Part shown: piece by piece, positions 1 to 7,623 of the stretch
Position numbering within the stretch: the first letter of the stretch is position 1
Layout of the letters: each line of letters starts with the position of its first letter
DNA from: an uncultured bacterium
Lineage (GTDB): Bacteria; Patescibacteriota; Minisyncoccia; Phycocordibacterales; Phycocordibacteraceae
DNA: 37,358 nucleotides
Direction of reading: 5' to 3'
Assembly: GCA_938008595.1 (NCBI GenBank)
Contig: CALLKD010000095.1
Span: 1-37,358 of the forward strand
Program-made: the position numbers and the translations under genes
Notes under the pieces: generated by a model
What the model was told of the DNA's origin: nothing
The model's input: the letters and a program-made list of their open reading frames with translations, nothing else
Database searches by the model: none

Positions 1-2
1 CT

Positions 3-197
3 ACCGCTATTACATCCAGAAGCAAGTGTGCTGACTACGCCATGAATCTCACAGTCCAGTCGTTCCCAGAATCCTTTGAAGACACCGGCGATGCATTCCC
101 GCCAAAGCGCCTCAAGGCAGAAGCTTCTCAAGATGCTCAGGCTAACTATGAACTCTTCTATAACTTCTGCACAAATAAACGCGGCATTTCGGGATAG
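3..197 (+). CDS. Partial hypothetical protein, 5' end off the window
   Basis: The frame is open from the first bases to a TAG stop at 195-197, giving a 64-residue C-terminal fragment ending in NFCTNKRGISG. An internal ATG lies at 42, so a short complete ORF of 51 residues is also possible. I recognise no domain. The -10-like hexamer TATACT follows the stop immediately (200-205), which suggests a transcription unit boundary. Its position beside the HTH gene and the facing tail genes makes a phage origin plausible, but this is context only. The coding call rests on the open frame alone and is weak. Confidence 0.35.
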   Translation, partial: TAITSRSKCADYAMNLTVQSFPESFEDTGDAFPPKRLKAEASQDAQANYELFYNFCTNKRGISG

Positions 198-199
198 TG

Positions 200-311
200 T
201 ATACTTATACCAAAGTCGGAGAACCCGTAGATCCGGGCCCGCAAGCTGACGATAATCCGTGCTGCTGCACGTCGACCGAACGCTCCACAGATCAAAAATT
301 AAGGAGAACCA
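200..311 (+). promoter_or_regulatory. -10-like hexamer and structured leader before the phage HTH unit
   Basis: TATACT at 200-205 begins a stretch of about 105 nt without a long ORF. It contains CCCG/CGGG and GTGC-tgct-GCAC hairpins, the latter enclosed by an outer GACG/CGTC pairing, and a GGAG near 215 that could pair with CTCC near 285. The stretch ends in AAGGAG (301-306), an ideal Shine-Dalgarno before a GTG at 312. It could be a folded 5' leader or a small phage RNA. The folds were judged by eye. Confidence 0.35.
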
Positions 312-389
312 GTGATCAATCCTGGCCCTGGAGTTTTTGAAGTCAACGGAGATGGCGGTCGAGCAAGAACTCTATTGATGATCACTTAG
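312..389 (+). CDS. Possible 25-residue phage-region peptide (GTG start)
   Basis: The GTG at 312 follows AAGGAG (301-306) with a 5-nt gap, one of the few good Shine-Dalgarno sites in the window. The ORF runs to TAG at 387-389 and reads MINPGPGVFEVNGDGGRA and on to LLMIT. It is Gly/Pro-rich with no recognisable domain. It ends 17 nt before the HTH gene, so it could be a leader peptide for that gene. The ribosome site is the main support; the length is too small for the frame to be meaningful by itself. Confidence 0.3.
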   Translation: MINPGPGVFEVNGDGGRARTLLMIT

Positions 390-406
390 TAGGTAAGTGA
401 ATCAAT

Positions 407-871
407 ATGGCTCAAGGAAAGAGAATTCCAGAGGATATCTGGGATAAACTACTCAAACTTCTTGAGGAGAATTTGGGAACAATAACACTTGCGTGTCAGG
501 CAGCTGGCATTAGTCGCAGGAGCTATTATCACAAATTACTCAATGATCCTGACTTTGCAGACAAGACTCAGCTCTTGTTTGAGAGAATCCAAGTCCCCCT
601 TGCTGAAGAAATGCTCAGAGCAGACGTGCTTGAGCGAAAGGCTTGGGCGATACGATACACGTTAGACCGAGCAAGTCGAAAGTGGCACCACCGAACAAGT
701 GAAGAATATGTTCGCGAGTTCGAGGAAAGGTTGCTGTATGTCGAGGAGAAACTCGGCAGAAAGATTGAACGAATCGACTGCACGCTCCCCGTACCGAACG
801 AGGAAAAACAGGACCAAAAGAAGAGTCAAGAATCAGCGGAGGAGGTCCTTAGCGACGAACCTGCATTCTGA
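407..871 (+). CDS. HTH protein resembling a phage terminase small subunit
   Basis: This 154-residue protein has a helix-turn-helix near residues 25-50 (TITLACQAAGISRRSYYHKL followed by NDPDF). That pattern is typical of the phBC6A51-type HTH family found in small terminase subunits and phage DNA-recognition proteins. Residues 95-120 form a charged, probably coiled helix, and the C-terminus is a Glu/Lys/Gln-rich tail. If it is a small terminase it would recognise phage DNA for packaging, but no large terminase is visible, so a phage or transposon regulator is also possible. The start ATG lacks a clear Shine-Dalgarno. A hairpin at 891-920 follows, and the facing tail genes support a prophage context. 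Confidence 0.6.
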   Translation: MAQGKRIPEDIWDKLLKLLEENLGTITLACQAAGISRRSYYHKLLNDPDFADKTQLLFERIQVPLAEEMLRADVLERKAWAIRYTLDRASRKWHHRTSEEYVREFEERLLYVEEKLGRKIERIDCTLPVPNEEKQDQKKSQESAEEVLSDEPAF

Positions 872-890
872 TTTAGGTGCGCAAAGTGTG

Positions 891-920
891 CAAAGACCAC
901 TCATTATCGGGTGGTCTTTG
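891..920 (+). terminator. Hairpin after the HTH gene
   Basis: CAAAGACCAC (891-900) pairs perfectly with GTGGTCTTTG (911-920) across a 10-nt loop. It lies 20 nt after the HTH stop and between convergent genes. There is no proper T-tract, so termination is likely but not certain. Confidence 0.5.
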
Positions 921-1056
921 CCATTCTAAACCCGACCTAGACGGGTTAGGGACTGAGACTCGAACCAGCTATAATAAGGCTCAACACCGGTCTTGGACTC
1001 GTACCAGACCAGAGCACACAGCATGTTTCTCATACCTATGATGTGGCGTGTACGAA

Positions 1057-3477
1057 CTAGGTAGTAACTGAGTTATCGTAAATACAGTTTGCCTGCTGTG
1101 CGTCGTCGTTAATATACATGTAGCGTCCCTTAAGACTTGCCTTGTCAGTACCTGTTGGAAGGGTAATAAGACAGGTGCGTGATCCTGATATGGACACGGA
1201 GATTGAAAGCGTAGTGGCAAAGTCATCATTTGAGAACTCAAAGCCTGTAATACCTGTTGTGGTACCGGTAGCACTTACGATGCCTGAGCCACCAAAGATT
1301 TCAAAGTTTGCAGTACAGGTTGCATTTGTTCCATTGTCACTAAAGCCAGTGAATTCACCACCAGGCACAAGACGAGGCGCGCGCCAGTTCTTTGATATGC
1401 CAAGTACACGATCAAGGAATGCATTTGCTGCATTTGCCCAGTGTGAATACTGGTTAAGGCCACTTGGGTGCGAACCGTCCGTACCAAACACTTCGTTTAG
1501 GTTACAGATGACGTAGCTGCCAGAATCATCTCCGTGCATACTCTCTGCCGTTCGTGCGAAGTTATAGCGGGCGTAGTCACTAGCACCCGGCTGCAGGCCT
1601 TCAAGCATGAGGAAAATTGGTACTGAGCTGTTACCAAGGCCGGTAGAGCCGGCTGTACGGATGTTGGTAGCAAGCTGGCGTAGGTCTGAGAGCTCTGCTG
1701 CTGCTGAAGATGGTGCATCAGGCGCATAGTTTGTGCTCGTGGTAACAGAGTCTGACTTACAGAAAATTGCATGCACTATCTTTCCACTTCCTACAGCATT
1801 AGTAACTGAGGTGATCATTGCAGGATAGTCACCGTTAAGGTCGGTGGTGAAGCACCATCCAGTACCTGCAGTAGCGTTATAGTTACGCAGCTTGGTACCA
1901 CCGTTAGCCGTTGGAATAAAGGCAATAGGGCGTGTGGTATTAGCACGTATACGATCGGCTGCACCGCGTGCACCTGCTCCAAGATAGGCAACCGGTACCC
2001 AGTGTCCAGTACCACTTACCTGTGACCACGCACGTGCAGTCTTATCTACGGTTGTTACTACAGGGCTAGGATAGTTTACGAAGGCACGCTCAGGAGTAGA
2101 TGAACCAATCCACACAATGACGTCTCCCACATAGAATTCATACGGATGCAGGTAGGTAAGTATGACGCTACCACCGCTATCCTTTAGTCTCCACTCAGCG
2201 CGGTATGGACCACCAACAGGAACGTTTGCATATGAAGTACCCGTAATGTTACCTCCTGATATGGTTGGAGAAGGGAATGCGGTATAGGTACCCGGTGACG
2301 AAGGCACTACGTTTGCATTACTTTCATCAATAATTCGGTACTCAACCGTGGTAGGGGTACAGTTTGAATACGATGCACTGGTAGAGATAGAGGCAATGAA
2401 GTCACTATTAAGATCATGTGGATAGAACTGTCCGTGTGTAGGTCCCCCCACAGACATTACGGGAGTTCCTGCAGGACCAATACAAATCACATCCGTACTA
2501 TCAAACGGCAATGCGGCGTTTCCTCCTGACGTTGCAACGAATCGTACAAAAAGTGAGGTGCCAGGATTAGCAACACTGTCATCAGCTGCCACAAGGGTAT
2601 AGGTTGCGGCCGTAGCACCAGCAATAGCAGCACCACTTGGGTTGCTACCATCCCTTCGATACCACTGACGGGTAAGGGTAGTAGAGGCCAAGGTAGGTGC
2701 AATGATCGCACTACCATCACTGATAACCTTTCCAACAATCATCTGTCCACTTGGAACAGGCTGTACTAGGTTCTGTGGACTATTGCGTGACCATGACACG
2801 ATAATGCCAAGCACCTGTGTAGGAATACTGGCTGCAGTAATGCTAAGGGTGTAGGTTCCTGGCGTAGCATTTGCAGTTGCCGTCGACATCTTAAAGGCAC
2901 CTGCACTAATGTCACTTGAAGTCGCAGCGCCACTGTTCTTACTCACGTCTCTCGTAGTTCCAGTACCTGCCGTAAGTGAAATGCTTGTTCCTCCCGGTAC
3001 ACACACTGCTGCAGAAAGGAGAGAGTCTGCCTCAAGCGTATCTATAGATATAGTAATTGCCGTACTTGATGGGGAAGGGGTAAGAAGAAATGACGTAGCT
3101 TCAGGAGCACGCTGACGAGGGTTCTTAATAGAACGAGAAATACCCACCCACTTTGTTGCCGTATTATCGAGTGTTACGGCCACCGTATTAGTTCCGGTAC
3201 CCGTTCCACCGGTCCATCCTGCAGAGAGCACATACCACATTTCAACGTTAAACCACTTGCCACCTACAAGCTGGTCCTTTTGCATACCGAATACCGCAGT
3301 ATCACCACCAACCGTCACACTGGTAACGCGTGCAGGAGCTACGGCACTGTCACGCTCGGTATATACCTGTACTTCAATGGTGGTTACACCGTTGTTAGTA
3401 CAGGTAAGGTTCCAGGTCGGTGTAGTGGTGCTACTCCCATTTCCTGACCAAAAGTCTGCGGTGGTAGCTCGTGCCAT
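1057..3477 (-). CDS. Phage tail fibre/tailspike-like protein with an SGNH-esterase-like domain
   Basis: The protein has 806 residues and is rich in Ser, Thr, Gly and Ala. No signal peptide is visible at the N-terminus (MARATTADFWSGNG). Roughly residues 1-440 look like successive beta-sandwich modules. Residues about 445-690 resemble an SGNH/sialate-O-acetylesterase fold: a possible nucleophile in VIVWIGSS near 451, and a catalytic Asp-x-x-His in GTDGSHPSG near 669. The C-terminus is another beta-rich module ending in CIYDNSVTT. Phage fibres often carry such esterases to trim surface glycans during adsorption. It follows two minus-strand ORFs, the first of which is tail-like. The SGNH assignment is by motif only; the block III residues are not canonical, and a non-phage adhesin remains possible. 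Confidence 0.6.
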   Translation of the reverse strand: MARATTADFWSGNGSSTTTPTWNLTCTNNGVTTIEVQVYTERDSAVAPARVTSVTVGGDTAVFGMQKDQLVGGKWFNVEMWYVLSAGWTGGTGTGTNTVAVTLDNTATKWVGISRSIKNPRQRAPEATSFLLTPSPSSTAITISIDTLEADSLLSAAVCVPGGTSISLTAGTGTTRDVSKNSGAATSSDISAGAFKMSTATANATPGTYTLSITAASIPTQVLGIIVSWSRNSPQNLVQPVPSGQMIVGKVISDGSAIIAPTLASTTLTRQWYRRDGSNPSGAAIAGATAATYTLVAADDSVANPGTSLFVRFVATSGGNAALPFDSTDVICIGPAGTPVMSVGGPTHGQFYPHDLNSDFIASISTSASYSNCTPTTVEYRIIDESNANVVPSSPGTYTAFPSPTISGGNITGTSYANVPVGGPYRAEWRLKDSGGSVILTYLHPYEFYVGDVIVWIGSSTPERAFVNYPSPVVTTVDKTARAWSQVSGTGHWVPVAYLGAGARGAADRIRANTTRPIAFIPTANGGTKLRNYNATAGTGWCFTTDLNGDYPAMITSVTNAVGSGKIVHAIFCKSDSVTTSTNYAPDAPSSAAAELSDLRQLATNIRTAGSTGLGNSSVPIFLMLEGLQPGASDYARYNFARTAESMHGDDSGSYVICNLNEVFGTDGSHPSGLNQYSHWANAANAFLDRVLGISKNWRAPRLVPGGEFTGFSDNGTNATCTANFEIFGGSGIVSATGTTTGITGFEFSNDDFATTLSISVSISGSRTCLITLPTGTDKASLKGRYMYINDDAQQANCIYDNSVTT

Positions 3478-3498
3478 GAATAGGTAAAGAAAATATGA

Positions 3499-3603
3499 TT
3501 AACTAACGCTCACTGCCCCTCGAGACGGCTCGGCTACATACCCTGTTGCAGTAACCGTAACGATTCCTGTTGCTGCAGCAAATACGCCAGGGTGCATCCA
3601 CAT
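3499..3603 (-). CDS. Small 34-residue ORF between the tail genes
   Basis: ATG at 3603-3601 lies 2 nt after the stop of the upstream tail gene. The ORF ends in TAA at 3501-3499, 21 nt before the fibre start. It begins MWMHPGVFAAATGIVTVTA and ends AEPSRGAVSVS, a beta-rich, Gly/Ala/Val-rich composition like tail proteins. It is in the same frame as the 806-residue fibre gene, separated from it by one stop codon. It may be a real small structural peptide or a remnant of a longer fibre N-terminus. Tight packing is the main support. Confidence 0.4.
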   Translation of the reverse strand: MWMHPGVFAAATGIVTVTATGYVAEPSRGAVSVS

Positions 3604-3605
3604 AC

Positions 3606-3989
3606 CTATGAGATTACCGTGCTAGAGCCTTTAACAACGCGCTGCTTGCTATTTACTTCAAGAATACACGCAACCTCTCCGTCAGCCATGCTTACGTTAG
3701 TACCGCCCGGACCATCGATAACAACAGTACCTCCACTGTCGTTTACAATCTCGCACTCAAAGCCGTTTGTAAGTGTTCCAACGGTAGGAACCGTGATGGT
3801 AATTGCAGATGTTGCAACAATACGCTGGCTGTTATTAGCAGACGTAAGCGTGTAACCCGTCGTCTTGTTTGCTTCAATAATTTTCCCTCCTACGTTGTTT
3901 CCTGAAGCGTCATGTCCTACAAGCAAATACGTATTAAGTGTTGTGCCCCATGTGCCACTGTCTGAGCCCGGTGTTGGTAGATTAGCCAT
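3606..3989 (-). CDS. Phage tail/fibre-associated structural protein
   Basis: The 127-residue protein opens with MANLPTPGSDSGTWGTTLNT, an N-terminal pattern I associate with phage tail-fibre or adhesin-attachment proteins (the PTPG-x(3)-GTWG-x-x-LN block). The remainder (about residues 35-127) looks like short beta strands, as in small fibre or head-decoration domains, and ends in KQRVVKGSSTVIS. It has no signal peptide or membrane segment. It is the first gene of the minus-strand tail unit. The start is well set: TATAGT (3998-4003, minus strand) lies 8 nt before the ATG, the same spacing used by host genes here. The family call is from memory of the motif. Confidence 0.6.
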   Translation of the reverse strand: MANLPTPGSDSGTWGTTLNTYLLVGHDASGNNVGGKIIEANKTTGYTLTSANNSQRIVATSAITITVPTVGTLTNGFECEIVNDSGGTVVIDGPGGTNVSMADGEVACILEVNSKQRVVKGSSTVIS

Positions 3990-3997
3990 ATACCTAC

Positions 3998-4003
3998 ACT
4001 ATA
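3998..4003 (-). promoter_or_regulatory. -10 hexamer of the tail-gene unit
   Basis: TATAGT on the minus strand, 8 nt before the ATG at 3989. The spacing predicts a transcript starting at or next to the start codon. Confidence 0.5.
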
Positions 4004-4104
4004 CACCAAGAAAAGAATCGGTCCTCTATTGCACTTTAGCTGACACTTGTGGATAATGGGGGCATAGCACTGTTTCATTTACCCGTAACCTCTATCTATT
4101 ACTT

Positions 4105-4302
4105 ATGGACATTTTTGGACTTGGACTCCCAGAACTACTACTCATACTGTTCGTAATTCTTCTCTTTTTCGGCAAGGACAAACTTCCTGAGCTCGCACAC
4201 AGTCTAGGACGCTCTGTAAAAGAGCTCCGCGAAGGGTTTGATCAGGGAACAAAGGAAAAACATGTAGAGATGAAGGAGGAGGTAAAGAAGGATGACAACT
4301 AA
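4105..4302 (+). CDS. tatA: Twin-arginine translocase subunit TatA
   Basis: This 65-residue protein has the TatA layout: a single N-terminal membrane helix (about residues 6-22), the hinge FGKDKLPEL (residues 22-30), the amphipathic helix AHSLGRSVKELREGF, and a short charged tail. TatA multimers form the pore through which folded Tat substrates cross the cytoplasmic membrane after recruitment by TatC. No TatB gene is visible, as in minimal TatAC systems where one TatA serves both roles. The 3' end overlaps tatC by 11 nt. AAGGAGGAGG at 4273-4282, inside this gene, is the Shine-Dalgarno for tatC. Confidence 0.93.
   Translation: MDIFGLGLPELLLILFVILLFFGKDKLPELAHSLGRSVKELREGFDQGTKEKHVEMKEEVKKDDN
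4273..4282 (+). promoter_or_regulatory. Strong Shine-Dalgarno for tatC inside tatA
   Basis: AAGGAGGAGG ends 9 nt before the tatC ATG at 4292. It fixes that start and shows that Shine-Dalgarno initiation is used for an operon-internal gene, in contrast to the leaderless first genes. Confidence 0.75.
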
Positions 4303-5035
4303 TACTGAAGACGAAGCATTGAGTGTTTGGGAACATCTCCTTGAACTGAGAAATTATCTCTACTACACCCTTGCTGCACTTCTGGTTGGTGGAACGGTTA
4401 CCCATATCTACCATGAGAAGATACTCACAATGCTATTTGCTCCTCTAAAGGGGCAGCCATTGGTATTCCTTTCTCCACTTGATCCCATTCTCTTCATATT
4501 GAAGATAGACTTCTATGGCGCACTTGCCATAGCACTTCCGGTAATCTTCTTTTGCTTCTTTCGATTCATTGCACCTGCCCTAGGTTCACGAGGCTCACTG
4601 TTTGTTTCTTCATTTCTCCTCTTTTCAACGCTGCTTATAATCGCAGCCAGTATATATACGTGCCTACTTCTCATACCGCTCAGTATCAATTTCTTGCTCT
4701 CAGTACAGGTACCTGGGGTAGAGAACTTCTTTACTGCAGACCGGTACCTTTCCTTTATCTTTATGCAGCTCATGCTCATGATCGGCATTTTCCAGATACC
4801 GTGTGTTATTGCCCTCCTTACCCTCACAAAACTGCTTAATCCAAGGCTTCTTACGAAGAATCGTGGCATTGTCTATGTAGTGACCACTATTGCACTCTCC
4901 ATACTCACTCCAACCACCGATATATTCAGTGTTTGTCTATTCCTTATCCCCACCTTGGTAATATTTGAGCTTAGCGTCCTTCTTGCAAAAGCAATATACT
5001 GGATAGGTACTCGTTCAAATTCATTTCATGCATAG
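4292..5035 (+). CDS. tatC: Twin-arginine translocase subunit TatC
   Basis: TatC is the Tat receptor that reads the RR signal. This copy has 247 residues with about six membrane helices, the normal size. The cytoplasmic N-terminus carries the family signature HLLELR (residues 15-20), and the first periplasmic loop has FLSPLDPILFILK, matching the conserved region around the F-x-P-x-E/D position. The gene overlaps tatA by 11 nt and is followed by an 8-nt overlap with a 49-residue ORF whose own N-terminus is a Tat signal (ATG at 5028, tatC stop TAG at 5033-5035). This arrangement implies translational coupling of the translocon with a substrate. The identification is secure. Confidence 0.95.
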   Translation: MTTNTEDEALSVWEHLLELRNYLYYTLAALLVGGTVTHIYHEKILTMLFAPLKGQPLVFLSPLDPILFILKIDFYGALAIALPVIFFCFFRFIAPALGSRGSLFVSSFLLFSTLLIIAASIYTCLLLIPLSINFLLSVQVPGVENFFTADRYLSFIFMQLMLMIGIFQIPCVIALLTLTKLLNPRLLTKNRGIVYVVTTIALSILTPTTDIFSVCLFLIPTLVIFELSVLLAKAIYWIGTRSNSFHA

Positions 5036-5177
5036 AAAATACACGCGCAGAGAGTTTTTATTATTTGTAGGTTCATTGGTTGGTATATTTTTTATATCTC
5101 GTATCCCTGGGACAAAGAAGGTTACAGAAAACCATAGTTATGGTTCAGGCAGCTATGGTGGTACACACGCGTCATAA
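5028..5177 (+). CDS. 49-residue protein with a twin-arginine signal, coupled to tatC
   Basis: ATG at 5028 lies inside the tatC stop region, and the ORF ends in TAA at 5175-5177. The N-terminus reads MHRKYTRREFLLFVGSLVG: residues T6-R7-R8-E9-F10-L11 match the Tat consensus (S/T)RRxFL, followed by a hydrophobic stretch to I23. The mature part is only about 25 residues and contains SYGSGSYGG (37-45), closely matching STYGSGTYGG near the N-terminus of the next gene. I recognise no family. Its overlap with both neighbours and its signal suggest a small exported or membrane-anchored Tat client, perhaps binding a partner or an accessory to the translocon. Alternatives are a chance frame or a truncated remnant of a larger Tat protein; the precise RR motif beside tatC argues against chance. 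Confidence 0.65.
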   Translation: MHRKYTRREFLLFVGSLVGIFFISRIPGTKKVTENHSYGSGSYGGTHAS

Positions 5178-7614
5178 TCTAGCACGTACACTTCTACTGC
5201 TGAGTTCAGGTTTTTTCTTGAGCTTTTTTTTCGTACCTAGTGCTGCGTACGCTGCAACCACCTACGGTTTTAGTACCTACGGCTCAGGCACCTATGGAGG
5301 AGCAGGGGACTCAACTCCTCCTGTCATTTCAAGTATTGCCACATCAACTACGGCTACCACCGCAACCATCACCTGGACGACTGATGAAGGAGCGTCTGAT
5401 GTCGTTAGATACGGAACAACTATTTCATACGGAACGTCTTCAAGTACCGTGGCAACCAGTACCGCACATACGTTTGTACTAAGCGGACTTACCGCACTCA
5501 CCACCTATCACTATCAGATTGAAAGCACGGATGACTTTGGCAACGTGGCGACCACGTCTGATGCAATCTTTACCACTACCGCAACACCTGACACCACACC
5601 ACCTACGGTATCGGTAACGGCACCAAGCTCAGGTGCAGTCATTTCTGGTTCAAGCGTATCGCTCAGCGCTAACTCAAGTGACAACGTGGGGGTTACCAAT
5701 GTGCAGTTTTATATAGACGGAACCGCAACAGGCTCGGCAGGTGCAACCTCGCCCTATACTATTACGTTTAATAGCGGATCAGTGGCAGATGGCTCACATA
5801 CTATTAGTGCCGTAGCAAAAGATGCTGCCAATAACGCAGCAACCTCTACTATTTCTGTAACGGTGGATAATACGGCACCAACACTTTCTTCTGTAGCATC
5901 GAGCACCTCAGCTACAGCAGCTACCATCTCTTGGACCTCTAATGAGAACTCTACGTCAGTGGTGAACTATGGTCTCACTACTGGATACGGTACGTCTTCA
6001 AGCTCTGCCTCGATGGTTACCAGTCACTCTATCTCGCTCACAGGACTAAGTACTGCAACCCTGTACCACTTTGCACTTACGTCAGTAGATCCGTACTCAA
6101 ATGCAACTACGAGTGCCGACTACACCTTTACTACCACCGCTGCACCTGATACCACACCACCGGTAGTTTCGTCTGTTGCTTCAAGCACCACCAACACCAC
6201 CGCAATACTTACCTGGAGTACTGACGAGAACTCAACCTCTGTGGTGAATTACGGTCTCACCACCGGCTATGGCACCGCTTCTTCTTCATCGTCCCTTGTG
6301 ACCTCGCACTCAATCTCGCTCACTGGCCTCACGCCATCAACCCTGTATCACTTTGCGCTTACCTCAGTAGACGCATCATCGAACTCGACCACGACTGCTG
6401 ACTACACCTTCACCACCACTGCTGTACCAGACACGACTCCTCCTGTTATCTCTTCTATAGCCTCAAGTACGGCAAACACAACGGCAACCATTACCTGGAA
6501 CACTGATGAGAATGCAACCTCAGTGGTGAACTATGGTCTCACCACTGGATACGGATCAGCATCAAGCTCAGGAACACTTAGTACATCGCACTCAGTTACG
6601 CTCACTGGTCTCACTCCAGCTACCCTGTACCATTTCGCACTTACCTCAGTAGACGCATCATCTAATTCAGTCACCAGTACGGACCGCACCTTCAGAACTA
6701 CTGTTGATGTGACGGCTCCTGTTATCTCAGCAGTTACTAGCACGCCAAGTACGGTGAGTGCTGTTGTGACATGGATAACTGACGAGGATTCAACCTCGCA
6801 AGTGGTGTACAGCACTGATCTAACCTATGACAATGCAACAGTCCTAAATGCAGGAATGGTAACCGCGCATGCTGAATCCATCTCTGGACTTGTCACTGGC
6901 ACCACCTATAACTTCAAAGTGGTTTCAATGGACGCATCAAATAACATAAGTACCTCAAGTGCAGGATCGTTCACCACAACGTCACCAAGCACCGGTGGTG
7001 GAGGTGGGGGAGGAGGCGGAGGAGGGGGCGCCTTTGTATACGTACCAGGTATTACTCCAGGACCTGCGCCAACACCCGTACCATCATCTACATTTACTCA
7101 AAACCTAACGGTTGGCTCTGAGAACTTTGATGTGCGTGCACTCCAGACCATACTCGCAGCTAAGGGATACCTACAGTCACAATACATAACGGGATACTTT
7201 GGCACGCTTACCAAGCAGGCACTTGCACAGCTACAGAAGGCAGCAGGAATTTCTCCTGCAAGTGGATACTTTGGTCCTCTAACTAGACAGTATGTGCGGT
7301 CACTCGGATCTACTGTTTCAGTACCAGTACCAACCACTCCTGTACCCGTACAGCCGACACCAATAAATACTGGCCCTACGACCGTCCTTCAGCTTGGCTC
7401 TACTGGACCAAGTGTAATTGCACTGCAACAATTCTTGCGCAGCTACCCAGCCTTCTATCCATCAGGACAGGTAACGGGATACTATGGAGCGCTTACTAGG
7501 GAAGCCGTTGGTGCGTTCCAGCTGCACTACATCATCGTCGCTTCACGCACTGAATCAGGGTATGGAAATGTGGGACCTAGAACACGAGCAAAGATTGATG
7601 AGTTGTCTCGATAG
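5155..7614 (+). CDS. Secreted FN3-repeat surface protein with two C-terminal peptidoglycan-binding domains
   Basis: From ATG 5155 the product has 819 residues; an in-frame ATG at 5140 is also possible. Residues 1-33 are a Sec-type signal peptide (basic start, LLLLSSGFFLSFFF, cleavage after SAAYA). Then come STYGSGTYGG, an FN3 domain, an Ig-like domain (TVSVTAPSSGAVISG onward), three near-identical FN3 units (about 243-524), a further FN3 unit, a 12-Gly linker near 613-625, and two PG_binding_1 repeats (DVRALQTILAAKGYL and VIALQQFLRSYPAF, each with GYFG or GYYG). It is probably an envelope-attached adhesin. It overlaps the 49-residue Tat protein, so it seems co-translated with the tat genes although its own signal is Sec-like. 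A terminator follows at 7624-7652. Confidence 0.85.
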   Translation: MVVHTRHNLARTLLLLSSGFFLSFFFVPSAAYAATTYGFSTYGSGTYGGAGDSTPPVISSIATSTTATTATITWTTDEGASDVVRYGTTISYGTSSSTVATSTAHTFVLSGLTALTTYHYQIESTDDFGNVATTSDAIFTTTATPDTTPPTVSVTAPSSGAVISGSSVSLSANSSDNVGVTNVQFYIDGTATGSAGATSPYTITFNSGSVADGSHTISAVAKDAANNAATSTISVTVDNTAPTLSSVASSTSATAATISWTSNENSTSVVNYGLTTGYGTSSSSASMVTSHSISLTGLSTATLYHFALTSVDPYSNATTSADYTFTTTAAPDTTPPVVSSVASSTTNTTAILTWSTDENSTSVVNYGLTTGYGTASSSSSLVTSHSISLTGLTPSTLYHFALTSVDASSNSTTTADYTFTTTAVPDTTPPVISSIASSTANTTATITWNTDENATSVVNYGLTTGYGSASSSGTLSTSHSVTLTGLTPATLYHFALTSVDASSNSVTSTDRTFRTTVDVTAPVISAVTSTPSTVSAVVTWITDEDSTSQVVYSTDLTYDNATVLNAGMVTAHAESISGLVTGTTYNFKVVSMDASNNISTSSAGSFTTTSPSTGGGGGGGGGGGGAFVYVPGITPGPAPTPVPSSTFTQNLTVGSENFDVRALQTILAAKGYLQSQYITGYFGTLTKQALAQLQKAAGISPASGYFGPLTRQYVRSLGSTVSVPVPTTPVPVQPTPINTGPTTVLQLGSTGPSVIALQQFLRSYPAFYPSGQVTGYYGALTREAVGAFQLHYIIVASRTESGYGNVGPRTRAKIDELSR
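5881..6726 (+). repeat. Three tandem FN3-coding units of 282 bp
   Basis: The landmark GGTCTCAC recurs at 5971, 6253 and 6535, exactly 282 nt (94 codons) apart. Flanking blocks such as TCAGTGGTGAACTATGG are nearly identical. The units encode the NYGLTTGYG / SHSISLTGL / LYHFALTSVD pattern. High DNA identity suggests recent duplication and a potential for unit number to vary. Confidence 0.85.
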
Positions 7615-7623
7615 GGTATAGAA

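Noticed and set aside
929..1010. tRNA-like pieces on the minus strand (GGTTCGAGTC and similar)
   Set aside because: A T-arm-like string is present, but no acceptor stem, anticodon arm or CCA can be fitted. The similar CTGGTACGAGTCC nearby looks like a chance repeat.
4048..4056. Perfect DnaA box (TTATCCACA, minus strand), with another at 33648-33656 and near matches at 25815 and 35985
   Set aside because: The boxes are single and far apart, with no cluster, AT-rich unwinding region or dnaA/dnaN gene. They do not support an origin.
4513..4869. Long open frame antisense to tatC
   Set aside because: It mirrors the coding frame of a well-supported gene and has no domain. The same applies to the antisense frames over the FN3 gene, the RND gene and the fibre gene.
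5028..5300. A frameshift joining the 49-residue Tat protein to the FN3 protein
   Set aside because: The FN3 protein has its own complete signal peptide and its own YGSG motif, so two separate genes are the simpler reading.
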